Positions 17,114-26,499 of a stretch of DNA of 64,000 nt are shown piece after piece. Numbering within the stretch: position 1 is the stretch's first letter; every line of letters begins with the position of its first letter. The position numbers and the translations under genes are program-made. The DNA lies in NCBI RefSeq assembly GCF_022807995.1, contig NZ_CP094351.1:4387501-4451500 (forward strand), read 5' to 3'. The notes beneath the pieces were generated by a model. That model was not told the DNA's origin. It ran no database searches and saw nothing but the letters and a program-made list of their open reading frames with translations. This DNA is from Pseudomonas orientalis (GTDB lineage: Bacteria; Pseudomonadota; Gammaproteobacteria; Pseudomonadales; Pseudomonadaceae).

Positions 17114-18334
17114 TCAGGCTTGCGTTAACATCTTCACAGCACGTTCAAAACGATCCAGCCCTTCATTGATGTCCGCCTCTTCCACCACCAGGCTTGGCGC
17201 AAAACGCACCACGTCCGGGCCGGCTTGCAGGATCATCAGGTTTTCTTTCTCGGCGGCGTTGAACACGTCCTTGGCCTTGCCTTTGAACGCGTCGCTCAGC
17301 ACGCAACCCATCAGCAGGCCCATACCGCGTACCTCGGTGAAGATGCCGTACTGCTTGCCGATCTGCTCCAGGCGCGCCTTGAACAGGTCGTGCCTGGCTT
17401 TCACACCCGCCAGTACCTCAGGGGTGTTGATCACGTCGATCACCGCTTCAGCCACGGCACAGGCCAGCGGGTTGCCGCCGTAGGTGGTGCCATGGGTGCC
17501 GACCACCAGGTGCTTGGCCAGGTCTTCACGGGTAAGCATCGCCGCAATCGGGAAACCACCGCCCAGGCTCTTGGCGCTGGTGAGGATATCCGGCGTCACG
17601 CCGTAATGCTGGTAGGCGAACAGGTGGCCACTGCGGCCCATGCCGGTTTGCACTTCGTCGAACACCAGCAACGCATTGTTGGCATCGCACAGTTCACGGG
17701 CGCCTTGCAGGTAGGCCAGTTCGGCCGGCAATACCCCGCCTTCACCCTGGATCGGCTCCAGCACTACAGCGCAAGTCTTGTCCGACACAGCGGCTTTCAA
17801 TGCAGCCAGGTCGTTATAAGGAACGTGGGTGATGCCGGTGATTTTAGGCCCGAAACCATCGGAGTACTTGGACTGTCCACCGACGTTGACGGTGAACAGC
17901 GTACGGCCGTGGAAGCTGTTCCACGCAGCGATGATCTCGTACTTCTCGCTGCCGAAACGGTCGAACGCCACGCGACGGGCCAGCTTGAAGGCGGCCTCGT
18001 TGGCTTCGGCGCCGGAGTTGCAGAAGAACACGCGCTCGGCAAACGTGGCGTCGATCAGCTTATGGGCCAGGCGCAGGGCCGGCTCATTGGTGAAGACGTT
18101 GGAGACGTGCCACAGCTTGCTGGCCTGTTCAGTCAACGCACCGACCAGCGCCGGGTGGGCGTGGCCCAATACGTTGACCGCGATGCCGCCGGCAAAGTCG
18201 ATCAGCTCGCGACCCGCTTGATCCCACACACGGGAACCTGCGCCACGCACGGGGATAAAAGCGGCGGGTGCGTAGTTGGGCACCATGACCTGGTCGAAAT
18301 CGGCACGTTGCACCGGGGCTTGCTCAACGGACAT
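17114..18334 (-). CDS. astC: succinylornithine transaminase / acetylornithine aminotransferase
   Basis: A 406-residue PLP-dependent class III aminotransferase, first gene of the operon, converting N2-succinylornithine to succinylglutamate semialdehyde; the Pseudomonas enzyme (AruC) also serves as N-acetylornithine aminotransferase in biosynthesis. Seen: FCNSGAEANEAAFKLAR, FHGRTL, LVFDEVQTGMGRSG and the PLP lysine in TSAKSLGGGFPIAAML. Length and start are those of AruC. Two matches to the ArgR half-site lie 79-145 bases upstream. Confidence 0.96.
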   Translation of the reverse strand: MSVEQAPVQRADFDQVMVPNYAPAAFIPVRGAGSRVWDQAGRELIDFAGGIAVNVLGHAHPALVGALTEQASKLWHVSNVFTNEPALRLAHKLIDATFAERVFFCNSGAEANEAAFKLARRVAFDRFGSEKYEIIAAWNSFHGRTLFTVNVGGQSKYSDGFGPKITGITHVPYNDLAALKAAVSDKTCAVVLEPIQGEGGVLPAELAYLQGARELCDANNALLVFDEVQTGMGRSGHLFAYQHYGVTPDILTSAKSLGGGFPIAAMLTREDLAKHLVVGTHGTTYGGNPLACAVAEAVIDVINTPEVLAGVKARHDLFKARLEQIGKQYGIFTEVRGMGLLMGCVLSDAFKGKAKDVFNAAEKENLMILQAGPDVVRFAPSLVVEEADINEGLDRFERAVKMLTQA

Positions 18335-18412
18335 CGGAGTCTCCTGAAGAGGAACGCCTGCCTGAAACTGGCGGGCGATGCAGGGATTGTAAGGACAGTT
18401 TTCAGCGCGGCC

Positions 18413-18428
18413 TTGCCGCCAAGCGACA
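18413..18428 (-). promoter_or_regulatory. ArgR half-site match upstream of astC (proximal)
   Basis: Read on the minus strand this is TGTCGC-N8-AA, the published Pseudomonas ArgR half-site (TGTCGCN8AAN5). It fits exactly. The canonical operator has two half-sites about 21 bases apart; here the second exact match is 51 bases away, so binding is likely but not certain. Confidence 0.5.
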
Positions 18429-18463
18429 ACTTCTTATAACGCCAACCCGCGTTTTCGGGGGGT

Positions 18464-18479
18464 TTACGCTAATGCGACA
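18464..18479 (-). promoter_or_regulatory. ArgR half-site match upstream of astC (distal)
   Basis: TGTCGC-N8-AA on the minus strand, exact to the ArgR half-site consensus. A partial half-site (TGCGCC with wrong AA) is one helical step upstream. Together with the proximal match this marks the astC control region as an ArgR target by inference. Confidence 0.5.
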
Positions 18480-18630
18480 AATAGCGTCGCAATGGCGCAG
18501 TTTAAACGCTGCGCCAGGTTTGCGTCAGGGTTATCCAGAGAAAGGGTAGCAACGCCCTAACTATCTAAAGTCCCCCCTGTGTAACCGGCTGGTTTACTGC
18601 CAGGCCTCATGACTTGCACGGATCCGCTCC

Positions 18631-21600
18631 ATGACAGACCTCGATTATTCCGACACCCGCCTGCCTGACAGCCACTATCAACTGCTGACCAGCGCCCTGC
18701 CCTCCTGGCTCGGGAATGCCGGCGCCGACAAACGCCAGGCACTGGCCACCACCGCGCCGCAGCTGCTGCCGGGCAGCGCCGAGCAACGCGCCGCGCTTGC
18801 GCGACTGACCGGCGCCCACTGGGAAGCGCAAAACCGCGTGGATCAGGCATTGCAACAGGTGCAGGACGCCAAGGCATTCGCCAGGCCCCTCCTCACACAG
18901 GCATTGCAAGCCGACTACGGCCTGGACCTGGACGTGGAGGCAACCTATTTACGCCTGTATATCCCCGATCGCACCCCGTGGTTCCCGATACGCTCCGGCG
19001 CAGCGCGAACCTGGACGGTCTCGTTGCTGGATGCCGCCCTGCATAACTTTGAACACAAGGAAACCCTGGCGGACGCCTACGAGCCGGCCTCGACCTTTAT
19101 CACGCAGCCCTCGGCCAGCGGGCAATTCGACACGTTGGTGCAGGTCAAGCGCAAGTTGTCGATCGCGGCGTTCGCCAGCCTGTGCCGTGACCTGGACATC
19201 GGAGCGCGCTACGCCCGCTACCTCAACGATGCGCTGGGCATGTCCAACCCGGTTGCCGCCGCGGTACTGCGCCTGAAGGTCGACGCCAGCCACAAAGCCG
19301 CCCTGCGCGCAGCGCTGCAACTGGCCCGCATCAAGGGCGATGTGAGCGAAGATTACGCCGACTTGATCCACGGCCTGATCTCCGGCGCGCCCAACCTCAG
19401 GCTCGACGGCGCGCCCTTGGGCTGTCAGGACCTGCGCATGATGGACATTGCCCTGACAGGCATCCAACTGTTCTCTCCCGATCTTGAAAAGCCCCGCTCA
19501 CCGCAGCGCCTGGTGGCCTACGTTCCCGATGATCCGCAGCATCCATTGAAAGAATATGCGTCCCCCCTGGCATTCAAACAGGAACTGACCCGACAACTGC
19601 GTGACCGCGACTACCAGACCTTCTTCAGCCGCTTTGTGCCCCACGCTCAACGCGGAGTGTTTTTTTCCGGCCTGAGCCAGCGCCTGTCGCGGATCACCTG
19701 GCACCCACCGGTCAAGGGCAGCGGCCAGGCCCCCTGGCGCAGCACACCGATCAACGACCCCAAGTTGCAGTTTGAGGCGCAGCCGATTTCAGGCGATCCC
19801 TGGTTGCACCTGTACCATCGCAAACTCGACAAAATTCTCAACGACGCCCGCACGCTGGCCGTTTCCACCGCAAGCGTCGATCGCGAGGCGCGCTGGCGGC
19901 TGTGGGACTCTTTCGTCGAGGTAGCGTCCTCGATCCTCAACACTGCCCTGATGGTGGTGGCTCCGTTCGTGCCGGGCCTGGGCGAACTGATGCTCGGCTA
20001 CATGGCCTACCAGTTGCTGGATGACGTGTTCGAAGGCATCGTCGACTGGGCCGAAGGCTTGGGCAAGGAAGCCTTTGGTCATCTCATGAGCGTGCTGGAA
20101 TCGCTGGTGCAAATGGGGGCGTTCGCTGCAGGCAGCCAGATCGGCCCGGCCGAGCTGCGCAAAGTGCTGCCGGGCAATGTCCTCGCGTACATCGACCGCT
20201 TCAAACCGGTGAGCCTGGCCAACGGTGCCACACGCTACTGGAAACCGGACCTGGCGCCCTACGAATATCCATCCGCCTTGCCACCGCGCATCGGCATCAA
20301 CGAGTTGGGCCTGCACGAGGTGCGCAGGGAGTCGATTCTGCCGCTGGAAGGCAAGCTCTACACCATTGAAAAAACCGCCGACAGCGAGCTTTATCGCATC
20401 AGGCATCCACGCCGCCCTGACGCCTATCGCCCCGTGGTACGACACAACCAGGCAGGCGCCTGGCATACCGAGCTTGAGCAACCGCTGGCGTGGGACAGAC
20501 CTACGCTGTTGCGTCGGCTGGGGCACAGTGTCCAGGACCTGAGCGAGGCGGACCGGGAACTGGCCCTGCGCATCAGCGGCCTGCATGAAGATGCCGTGCG
20601 CAAAATGCACGTCAACGGCGAGCGGCTTTCGCCCCTGCTGAGCGATACCTTGAATCGGCTGCGCATCGACCGCAGCCTCCAACGGCTGATCGACCAGCTG
20701 CGCAGCGACGACCCGGCGGTGTATCACCAGATTGACCCTCAAGACACCTTGCAATTGCTGACGACCCACGGCCGTTGGCCACGCACCAAAGCGTTGCGCA
20801 TCGTCGATGAAAAGGGTCAGACCGCCTGGGAATTCGGCGACAAGACAATGCCGGTGATTCAGGTAAACGAAGCCCAGCTGGAAAATGGCGACTTGCTCAA
20901 AACCGTCTTGCGCGGGCTGACCCGCGAAGAAATTCGCACCCAGTTCGATGAGCGCGCCAGCGACCCCGAACTGAGCCTGGACAACCGCAGCCGTCTGCTG
21001 CGCCATAGCCTGGCCGACATTGCCGAACGCGTACGCGGCGCGTTGTTCGAATCGCGCTATGCACCGCTGCCGGTCGCCGAACCAGCGGTGCAGCAATTGC
21101 TCACCACCACACCCGAGTTGCCCCCAAGCGTTGCGCAAGCCCTGGTGAGCCAGGCGAGCGGAGCAGAACTTGAAGCGCTGCATGAGCATACGACTCCCCC
21201 ACGCCTGGCCGAACTGGCACGCACCGCGTTGGGCGAAGTACGCATCAACCGCGCCTACGAAGGCCAGCATCTGGACGCGCTGCAACCCTTGGACACCGAT
21301 CGGCTTGAACTCAATACCCTGCGCCTGCTGCCGGGCTGGTCGGCAGACATGCGCCTTGAGGCCCGCCATCACTCGCCGAGCGGGCCAACCTGGCTGCAGA
21401 TCGGCCCAACCGACGCGCCGATCCATCGCACTCTGGTGCGCACCGAAACCGGCCGTTACATCCCCCATGATGAACGGGGCGCACTCTCCAGCGAGACCGA
21501 TCTGTATTCGGCCATTTTAAGTGCCCTGCCCGATCAACAGCGCGACCAACTCGGCCTGGACATTCACCAGGGCGCAGCACTCAAACAGCATCTGCGCCAG

Positions 21601-24513
21601 GCACCGTTGCCGCGCAGTGAGCTGCGCGTGCTGCTCACGCCGGACACCCCGCCGCAACGCCTCACTGAAACCCTGCGTCTGTTAGGCAGCGACAACGGCT
21701 ATCGTGCCCAGGCACCGGCACCACTGGGCCTTCCAGGCTTGCTTGAGCGCGCGCGCGCGCTGTACCCCGAACTTCGCGAACACCAATTGGCGACCCTGGT
21801 GAATCACCTGCACTCACAGCCTGGCGGAGCGATCGCCGGGCTGGAAGCGCTGGCCATCGAATACCGCCAACTGGAGCGCGACCTGAATACCTGGCAGCGC
21901 GACATTCCGCTTCAGAACCCCGGCAACGGCTCCCTCCTGAGCCTACGCCAGCGTCAGTACGAGCAGCGCAATCGCGAACTCATTGCCAGTGAACTCAAAC
22001 GCTGCTGGCGCAGGGAACTGCCCATCGATGATTACTTCGAAGACCCGACACGCGACGGCTACCGACTGAACCTGCATTACCACATCCGCGGCGAACTGCC
22101 ACGGCTGTCCGCCAACTTCGATCATGTTTCAATGCTGACCATGTCCGGCAGCAACCACACGCTGGGAGCAACCGCATTCCTGGGCTACTTTCCCCGCCTG
22201 CGCCATTTGACCATTGACAGTATTTCCTTGGGCAACGTGCCGCCGGCAGTCTTTCAGATGCGCGACTTGAACGTACTGAGCCTGAGCGACTGCGCAATTA
22301 CCCTGACGCCGCACAGCCAGGCCCAGCTCGCCTCGATGACCCACTTGCTGACACTGGACCTGCATAAAAACCCGCTGGGGCGGGTACCCAGCGTGGAGTC
22401 AATGAACGAGCTGAACACTCTGGATCTGTCCGAAACCGGCATCGACCGCCTGCCTCCCGGCTTGCTCACCCGTCACGAACTGAGCGCTGCCTTTCTCAGC
22501 GGCAACCGCATCAGTGAATTGCCCGAGGCACTCTTCGACTTGCCATCGCATACCAGCGTGGCCTTCGACCTGTCTGACAATCCCCTGTCATCAGCCGTCC
22601 TCGAGCGGGTCAAAGCCTACTATCAGCAGCACGGTACCTACTGGGAAGCTGATGCTCCAGCCGTCGATGTACGCGATGCAATGTTGCTCTACCCCGCGCT
22701 GGACACCAATCAGATCAACCAGTTTATCTACAGCCTCCCGGGCGACCTGGAAGCGGGTAAACGCGAGTTGGCACGGCTGGCCGGTGAATGGGACACGCTG
22801 AAGTCCGAGCTCAGCCAGTGGGCCCGACAACCGCAGCTGCCGCCCCAGGAAGCCGCCCGGCGCAGCGAACTCCATGCATTGCTTGAACGAAGCTGGCGCA
22901 GGGAGACCCCGCAGGACAGTCAATTCGCCCATACGCTGGAGATCCCCGCGACGCTCGCCGGCGAGCTGCCCACGCTGAGTGCACGCTTCAAGCATGTTGG
23001 CTCGCTGATGATCAAAGGCAGCGGCGAGCCGATGGGATCAACGACCTTTATCGACAGCTTCCCGGCCCTGACTATCCTGGACATCAAAAACGTGGCGCTC
23101 GGCGACATTCCTGCCCCGGTGTTCAATTTGCAGACACTGTCCATACTGGCGCTGCCACGCTGCTCGATAGAGCTGAGCCCCACCAGCGTAGCGGGGTTGC
23201 AAGGCATGACCGGCCTTGAATACTTGAACCTGGACCACAATCCGCTGGCACGCACGCCGGACTTCAGTCACCTGCCCAAACTGAGCACCCTCTCGCTCAA
23301 AGACACCGGATTGACGCAGGTGCCCCTTAGCCTGCTGGGCGGCCCGCCACGCCAGTCGATCAACTTGAGTAAAAATGCCATTGAACATCTGCCCGAGGCG
23401 CTCTTTTCCATGCCGGCCTCAAGCACCAGCGGCCTGGACCTGTCCGTGAACCCCTTGACGCCCCAATCCCTGGAGTCGATCAAACGCTACTGCCAGCGCA
23501 CCGGCGAAAGCTTCGCTGCACAGGCACCCGAAGCTCAACGCAGGCGCACGCAACAGCTATACCCTTCATTCCTGGACAGCGAGGCGGATCGATTCATCTT
23601 CAACCTGCCCGGCGACATGACGTCAGTGGACCCGATGTTGACGCATCTGGAAGCTGAATACGAGCAACTGAGCAACGACCTGCAACTATGGGTGCAAGCT
23701 GTTCCGGATCGACATCCGATCCTGGATGTGCCGATTGACGAACAAACCCGCGCCCAGGACCAACTGAGGCGGCGCAACTTCAAGACGCTGCTGGAACAGG
23801 CGTGGCGACGAGAAAGCCCCGAGGATGAAGAAAGCCTGGACGATGAGCTGACCCATCAGCTGGTACTCGACACACCGGTAATGGGCGACCTGCCGGAGGT
23901 GAACGCCACCTTCAACCACGTGACCTTGCTCCAACTGGACGGTAATGGCACGACGACCGGCGTCGACGGCACATTGCGCAGCTTTCCCCATCTGCAGACA
24001 CTCAGGCTCAGCAAGTGCTCCCTGGGCGCCCTGCCCGAGGCGATCCAGCACATGCCCAAGCTGTCCACACTGGATATGACGGAATGCGCGATACGACTGA
24101 CACCCCAAACGCGCGGCAGGCTGAGCGCCCTGACCGAACTTGAGTTCGTCAACCTGAGCCACAACCCCCTGGGCCACGCCCCTGACGTCAGCGCCCTGCA
24201 TGAACTGGTATCGCTGTATTTGAGCAATGCGGCACTGAGCGAAGTTCCGCAGGGCGTCTTTGGCCTGGAGCAACTACAAACGCTGGACTTGAGCAACAAC
24301 GCAATCCAGCAGATACCGGCGGACTTGCTGGAGACGTCAGCAACCCTCAACGGCGACTGCGATTTGAGCGGCAACCCGCTGTCGGCGCAAAGCATTGAGC
24401 GCTTGCGCCAGTACTACCAACGCACAGGCGTGGACTTCCAGGTTGCGGCCGCTACCGTGGATGCCCAAGGTACACCTCTGATAGCGGCCAGGCCTGACCC
24501 CGAGGAAGACTGA
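18631..24513 (+). CDS. giant DUF6543-type leucine-rich-repeat protein, three repeated LRR modules, no NEL domain
   Basis: This 1960-residue protein is unlike its neighbours in function. The N-terminal ~700 residues resemble the DUF6543 (dermonecrotic-toxin-like) region found in Pseudomonas LRR proteins, with a hydrophobic helical stretch at about 428-475 (MVVAPFVPGLGELMLGYMAY). The C-terminal half consists of three tandem modules of about 300 residues, each opening with a helical segment ending WRRE (Trp at 1126, 1422, 1725), then LRRs of the LxxLxLxxNxLxxLP type, then a closing YYQ/YCQ-R-x-G helix after DLSxNPL. Family members usually end in a NEL ubiquitin-ligase domain; here the protein stops right after the third module. 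No signal peptide is seen. It is transcribed opposite to the flanking astC and argR genes. A secreted or injected effector is possible; function unproven. Confidence 0.9.
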   Translation: MTDLDYSDTRLPDSHYQLLTSALPSWLGNAGADKRQALATTAPQLLPGSAEQRAALARLTGAHWEAQNRVDQALQQVQDAKAFARPLLTQALQADYGLDLDVEATYLRLYIPDRTPWFPIRSGAARTWTVSLLDAALHNFEHKETLADAYEPASTFITQPSASGQFDTLVQVKRKLSIAAFASLCRDLDIGARYARYLNDALGMSNPVAAAVLRLKVDASHKAALRAALQLARIKGDVSEDYADLIHGLISGAPNLRLDGAPLGCQDLRMMDIALTGIQLFSPDLEKPRSPQRLVAYVPDDPQHPLKEYASPLAFKQELTRQLRDRDYQTFFSRFVPHAQRGVFFSGLSQRLSRITWHPPVKGSGQAPWRSTPINDPKLQFEAQPISGDPWLHLYHRKLDKILNDARTLAVSTASVDREARWRLWDSFVEVASSILNTALMVVAPFVPGLGELMLGYMAYQLLDDVFEGIVDWAEGLGKEAFGHLMSVLESLVQMGAFAAGSQIGPAELRKVLPGNVLAYIDRFKPVSLANGATRYWKPDLAPYEYPSALPPRIGINELGLHEVRRESILPLEGKLYTIEKTADSELYRIRHPRRPDAYRPVVRHNQAGAWHTELEQPLAWDRPTLLRRLGHSVQDLSEADRELALRISGLHEDAVRKMHVNGERLSPLLSDTLNRLRIDRSLQRLIDQLRSDDPAVYHQIDPQDTLQLLTTHGRWPRTKALRIVDEKGQTAWEFGDKTMPVIQVNEAQLENGDLLKTVLRGLTREEIRTQFDERASDPELSLDNRSRLLRHSLADIAERVRGALFESRYAPLPVAEPAVQQLLTTTPELPPSVAQALVSQASGAELEALHEHTTPPRLAELARTALGEVRINRAYEGQHLDALQPLDTDRLELNTLRLLPGWSADMRLEARHHSPSGPTWLQIGPTDAPIHRTLVRTETGRYIPHDERGALSSETDLYSAILSALPDQQRDQLGLDIHQGAALKQHLRQAPLPRSELRVLLTPDTPPQRLTETLRLLGSDNGYRAQAPAPLGLPGLLERARALYPELREHQLATLVNHLHSQPGGAIAGLEALAIEYRQLERDLNTWQRDIPLQNPGNGSLLSLRQRQYEQRNRELIASELKRCWRRELPIDDYFEDPTRDGYRLNLHYHIRGELPRLSANFDHVSMLTMSGSNHTLGATAFLGYFPRLRHLTIDSISLGNVPPAVFQMRDLNVLSLSDCAITLTPHSQAQLASMTHLLTLDLHKNPLGRVPSVESMNELNTLDLSETGIDRLPPGLLTRHELSAAFLSGNRISELPEALFDLPSHTSVAFDLSDNPLSSAVLERVKAYYQQHGTYWEADAPAVDVRDAMLLYPALDTNQINQFIYSLPGDLEAGKRELARLAGEWDTLKSELSQWARQPQLPPQEAARRSELHALLERSWRRETPQDSQFAHTLEIPATLAGELPTLSARFKHVGSLMIKGSGEPMGSTTFIDSFPALTILDIKNVALGDIPAPVFNLQTLSILALPRCSIELSPTSVAGLQGMTGLEYLNLDHNPLARTPDFSHLPKLSTLSLKDTGLTQVPLSLLGGPPRQSINLSKNAIEHLPEALFSMPASSTSGLDLSVNPLTPQSLESIKRYCQRTGESFAAQAPEAQRRRTQQLYPSFLDSEADRFIFNLPGDMTSVDPMLTHLEAEYEQLSNDLQLWVQAVPDRHPILDVPIDEQTRAQDQLRRRNFKTLLEQAWRRESPEDEESLDDELTHQLVLDTPVMGDLPEVNATFNHVTLLQLDGNGTTTGVDGTLRSFPHLQTLRLSKCSLGALPEAIQHMPKLSTLDMTECAIRLTPQTRGRLSALTELEFVNLSHNPLGHAPDVSALHELVSLYLSNAALSEVPQGVFGLEQLQTLDLSNNAIQQIPADLLETSATLNGDCDLSGNPLSAQSIERLRQYYQRTGVDFQVAAATVDAQGTPLIAARPDPEED

Positions 24514-24520
24514 ACGTCGA

Positions 24521-25501
24521 TCAACCGCGCTCGGACGGTACCGACGACAATTCAAACGGGCTGCTGCTGCGACGCTGGTTGCGGTCTTCACGCGGGGTGG
24601 CGCCGAAAAAGTTGCGGTAGGCGCTGGAGAAGTGCGGCCCCGAGGAGAAGCCGCACGACAGGCCGATCTGGATGATCGACTTGCTGGTCTGCATAAGCAT
24701 CTGGCGCGCCTTGTTCAGGCGCAGTTCCAGGTAATACTGGCTGGGGACGCGGTTGAGGTATTGCTTGAAGATCCGTTCAAGCTGTCGTCGCGACACGCAC
24801 ACGTGCTGAGCGATTTCGTCGGTAGTCAGCGGCTCCTCAATATTGGCCTCCATCAGCAGCACCGCCTGGGTCAGCTTAGGATGGCTGGAACCCAGGCGGT
24901 TTTGCAGCGGAATGCGCTGGCGCTCGCCACCTTCGCGGATGCGCTCCACGACCAGTTCTTCCGACACCGCGCCGGCCAGCTCGGCGCCGTGGTCGCGGGC
25001 GAGCACCGCCAGCAGCAGGTCGAGCACCGACATGCCACCACAGGCGGTCAGGCGATCGCGGTCCCAGTCGAACAGGTGACTGGTGGCGATGACCTTGGGA
25101 AAGCGCTCGGCGAAGTCGTCCTGCCAGCGCCAGTGCACGGCGGCGCGATAGCCGTCGAGCAGGCCGAGCTGGGCCAGCGGGTACACACCCGCCGACAACC
25201 CGCCGATCACACACCCCGCCCGAACCAGTTGCTTGAGCGCGGTGCTCAGTTGCGAGGCTATAACGGTCGGCGGCTCATCGGCCAACAGGAACAGCTTCTG
25301 GAAACCTTCGAGCTTACCCGCCCAGGGTTCGCCCGGCAGTTGCCAGGCACCTTCGCCTGCCGGCTCCGCGAGCAGAAACGATAACTCGTAGACCACCTCC
25401 GGATGCACCCGCTGAGCAACGCGCAAGGCCTCCTCAGCCAGCGCAAGCGTGAGTGCTTTTGTGCTGGGCCAAATCAGGAAACCAATTTTGTGGGCGGTCA
25501 T
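24521..25501 (-). CDS. argR: arginine-responsive AraC-family regulator ArgR
   Basis: A 326-residue regulator, not related to the E. coli ArgR. The N-terminal two thirds are a DJ-1/PfpI-like (glutamine amidotransferase-type) sensor domain starting MTAHKIGFLIWPSTKALTLA, and the C-terminal part (about 215-310) is a double helix-turn-helix AraC domain (TTDEIAQHVCVSRRQLERIFKQYL; IIQIGLSCGFSSGPHFSSAYRNFFG). In P. aeruginosa it activates aru and aot and represses biosynthetic genes in response to arginine. The ATG at 25501 gives the conserved start; a TTG 13 codons upstream is less likely. It lies between the LRR gene and aotP and is probably transcribed with the aot operon. Confidence 0.96.
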   Translation of the reverse strand: MTAHKIGFLIWPSTKALTLALAEEALRVAQRVHPEVVYELSFLLAEPAGEGAWQLPGEPWAGKLEGFQKLFLLADEPPTVIASQLSTALKQLVRAGCVIGGLSAGVYPLAQLGLLDGYRAAVHWRWQDDFAERFPKVIATSHLFDWDRDRLTACGGMSVLDLLLAVLARDHGAELAGAVSEELVVERIREGGERQRIPLQNRLGSSHPKLTQAVLLMEANIEEPLTTDEIAQHVCVSRRQLERIFKQYLNRVPSQYYLELRLNKARQMLMQTSKSIIQIGLSCGFSSGPHFSSAYRNFFGATPREDRNQRRSSSPFELSSVPSERG

Positions 25502-25594
25502 GTGGGAGCTATCCGAAGCGAAGAACGGTAATGAAGACAAAGGCCAATGCTAGCCGGTAAACCAACACAAATCTCAAAAACAATGCCGATCAAA

Positions 25595-25683
25595 TGTGGG
25601 AGGGGGCTTGCCCCCGATAGCGGTGTATCAGATCCACCTGTACTGACCGACACACCGTCATCGGGGGCAAGTCCCCTCCCACA
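25595..25683. repeat. REPIN, copy 4, between aotP and argR
   Basis: Inverted pair of the same REP family, with one arm slightly degenerate (CAAGTCCCCTCCCACA). If argR is read from the aot promoter, this hairpin lies within the transcript. Confidence 0.92.
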
Positions 25684-25707
25684 TAAAGCAGCTCCAACAG
25701 CAAAGGA

Positions 25708-26472
25708 CTATTTCAAGCTGCCGGAGAGGAACTGCTGAAGGCGCTCGGACTGCGGATTAACCAGCACTTCGCGAGGATTGCCACGCTCTTCGACAATGCC
25801 TTTGTGCAGGAACACCAACTGGTTCGACACTTCACGGGCAAAGCCCATTTCGTGGGTCACCACCACCATGGTGCGGCCTTCCTGGGCCAGGTCCTGCATC
25901 ACCTTGAGCACTTCGCCGACCAGTTCCGGGTCGAGTGCCGAGGTCGGTTCGTCGAACAGCATCACCTCCGGCTCCATCGCCAGGGCACGGGCGATCGCCA
26001 CGCGCTGCTGCTCGCCGCCGGACATGTGGCCGGGGAACGCATCCTTGCGATGGCCTACGCCGACCTTGGCCAGGTAGTGCTCGGCCTTTTCACGGGCTTC
26101 TTTCTTCGACACGCCCAGCACATGCACCGGCGCTTCCATCACGTTTTCAATCGCGGTCATGTGCGACCACAGGTTGAAATGCTGGAACACCATGGACAGG
26201 CGCGAACGCATGCGCTGCAACTGCTTGGGGTCGGCGGCCTTCATGGCGCCGTCCTTGTTGGCCACCAGTTTCAGCTCTTCGTTGTTGAGCAGGATTTTGC
26301 CGGCGTGGGGCTGCTCGAGCAGGTTGATGCAGCGCAAAAAGGTACTTTTGCCCGAACCGCTGGAACCGATGATGCTGATCACATCACCGGCCGCGGCGGC
26401 CAGGGACACGCCTTTGAGCACTTCATGACTGCCATAGCGTTTATGCAGGTCTTGGACTTCAAGCTTGTACAT
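25708..26472 (-). CDS. aotP: arginine/ornithine ABC transporter, ATP-binding protein
   Basis: A 254-residue ABC ATPase of the polar amino acid (HisP) type: Walker A GSSGSGKST, signature MSGGEQQRVAIARAL, Walker B VMLFDEPTSALDPE and the switch histidine in VVVTHEM. It energises the AotQ/AotM permeases. The start MYKLEVQDLHKRYG at 26472 matches AotP length; the frame runs five codons further upstream. Confidence 0.96.
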   Translation of the reverse strand: MYKLEVQDLHKRYGSHEVLKGVSLAAAAGDVISIIGSSGSGKSTFLRCINLLEQPHAGKILLNNEELKLVANKDGAMKAADPKQLQRMRSRLSMVFQHFNLWSHMTAIENVMEAPVHVLGVSKKEAREKAEHYLAKVGVGHRKDAFPGHMSGGEQQRVAIARALAMEPEVMLFDEPTSALDPELVGEVLKVMQDLAQEGRTMVVVTHEMGFAREVSNQLVFLHKGIVEERGNPREVLVNPQSERLQQFLSGSLK

Positions 26473-26499
26473 GCGGTCGGTTCTCACAAAAACAGGTGG

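Noticed and set aside
19789..21468. 559-codon open frame on the minus strand opposite the LRR gene
   Set aside because: It has no ribosome binding site or recognisable domains and mirrors the high-GC codon pattern of the real plus-strand gene.
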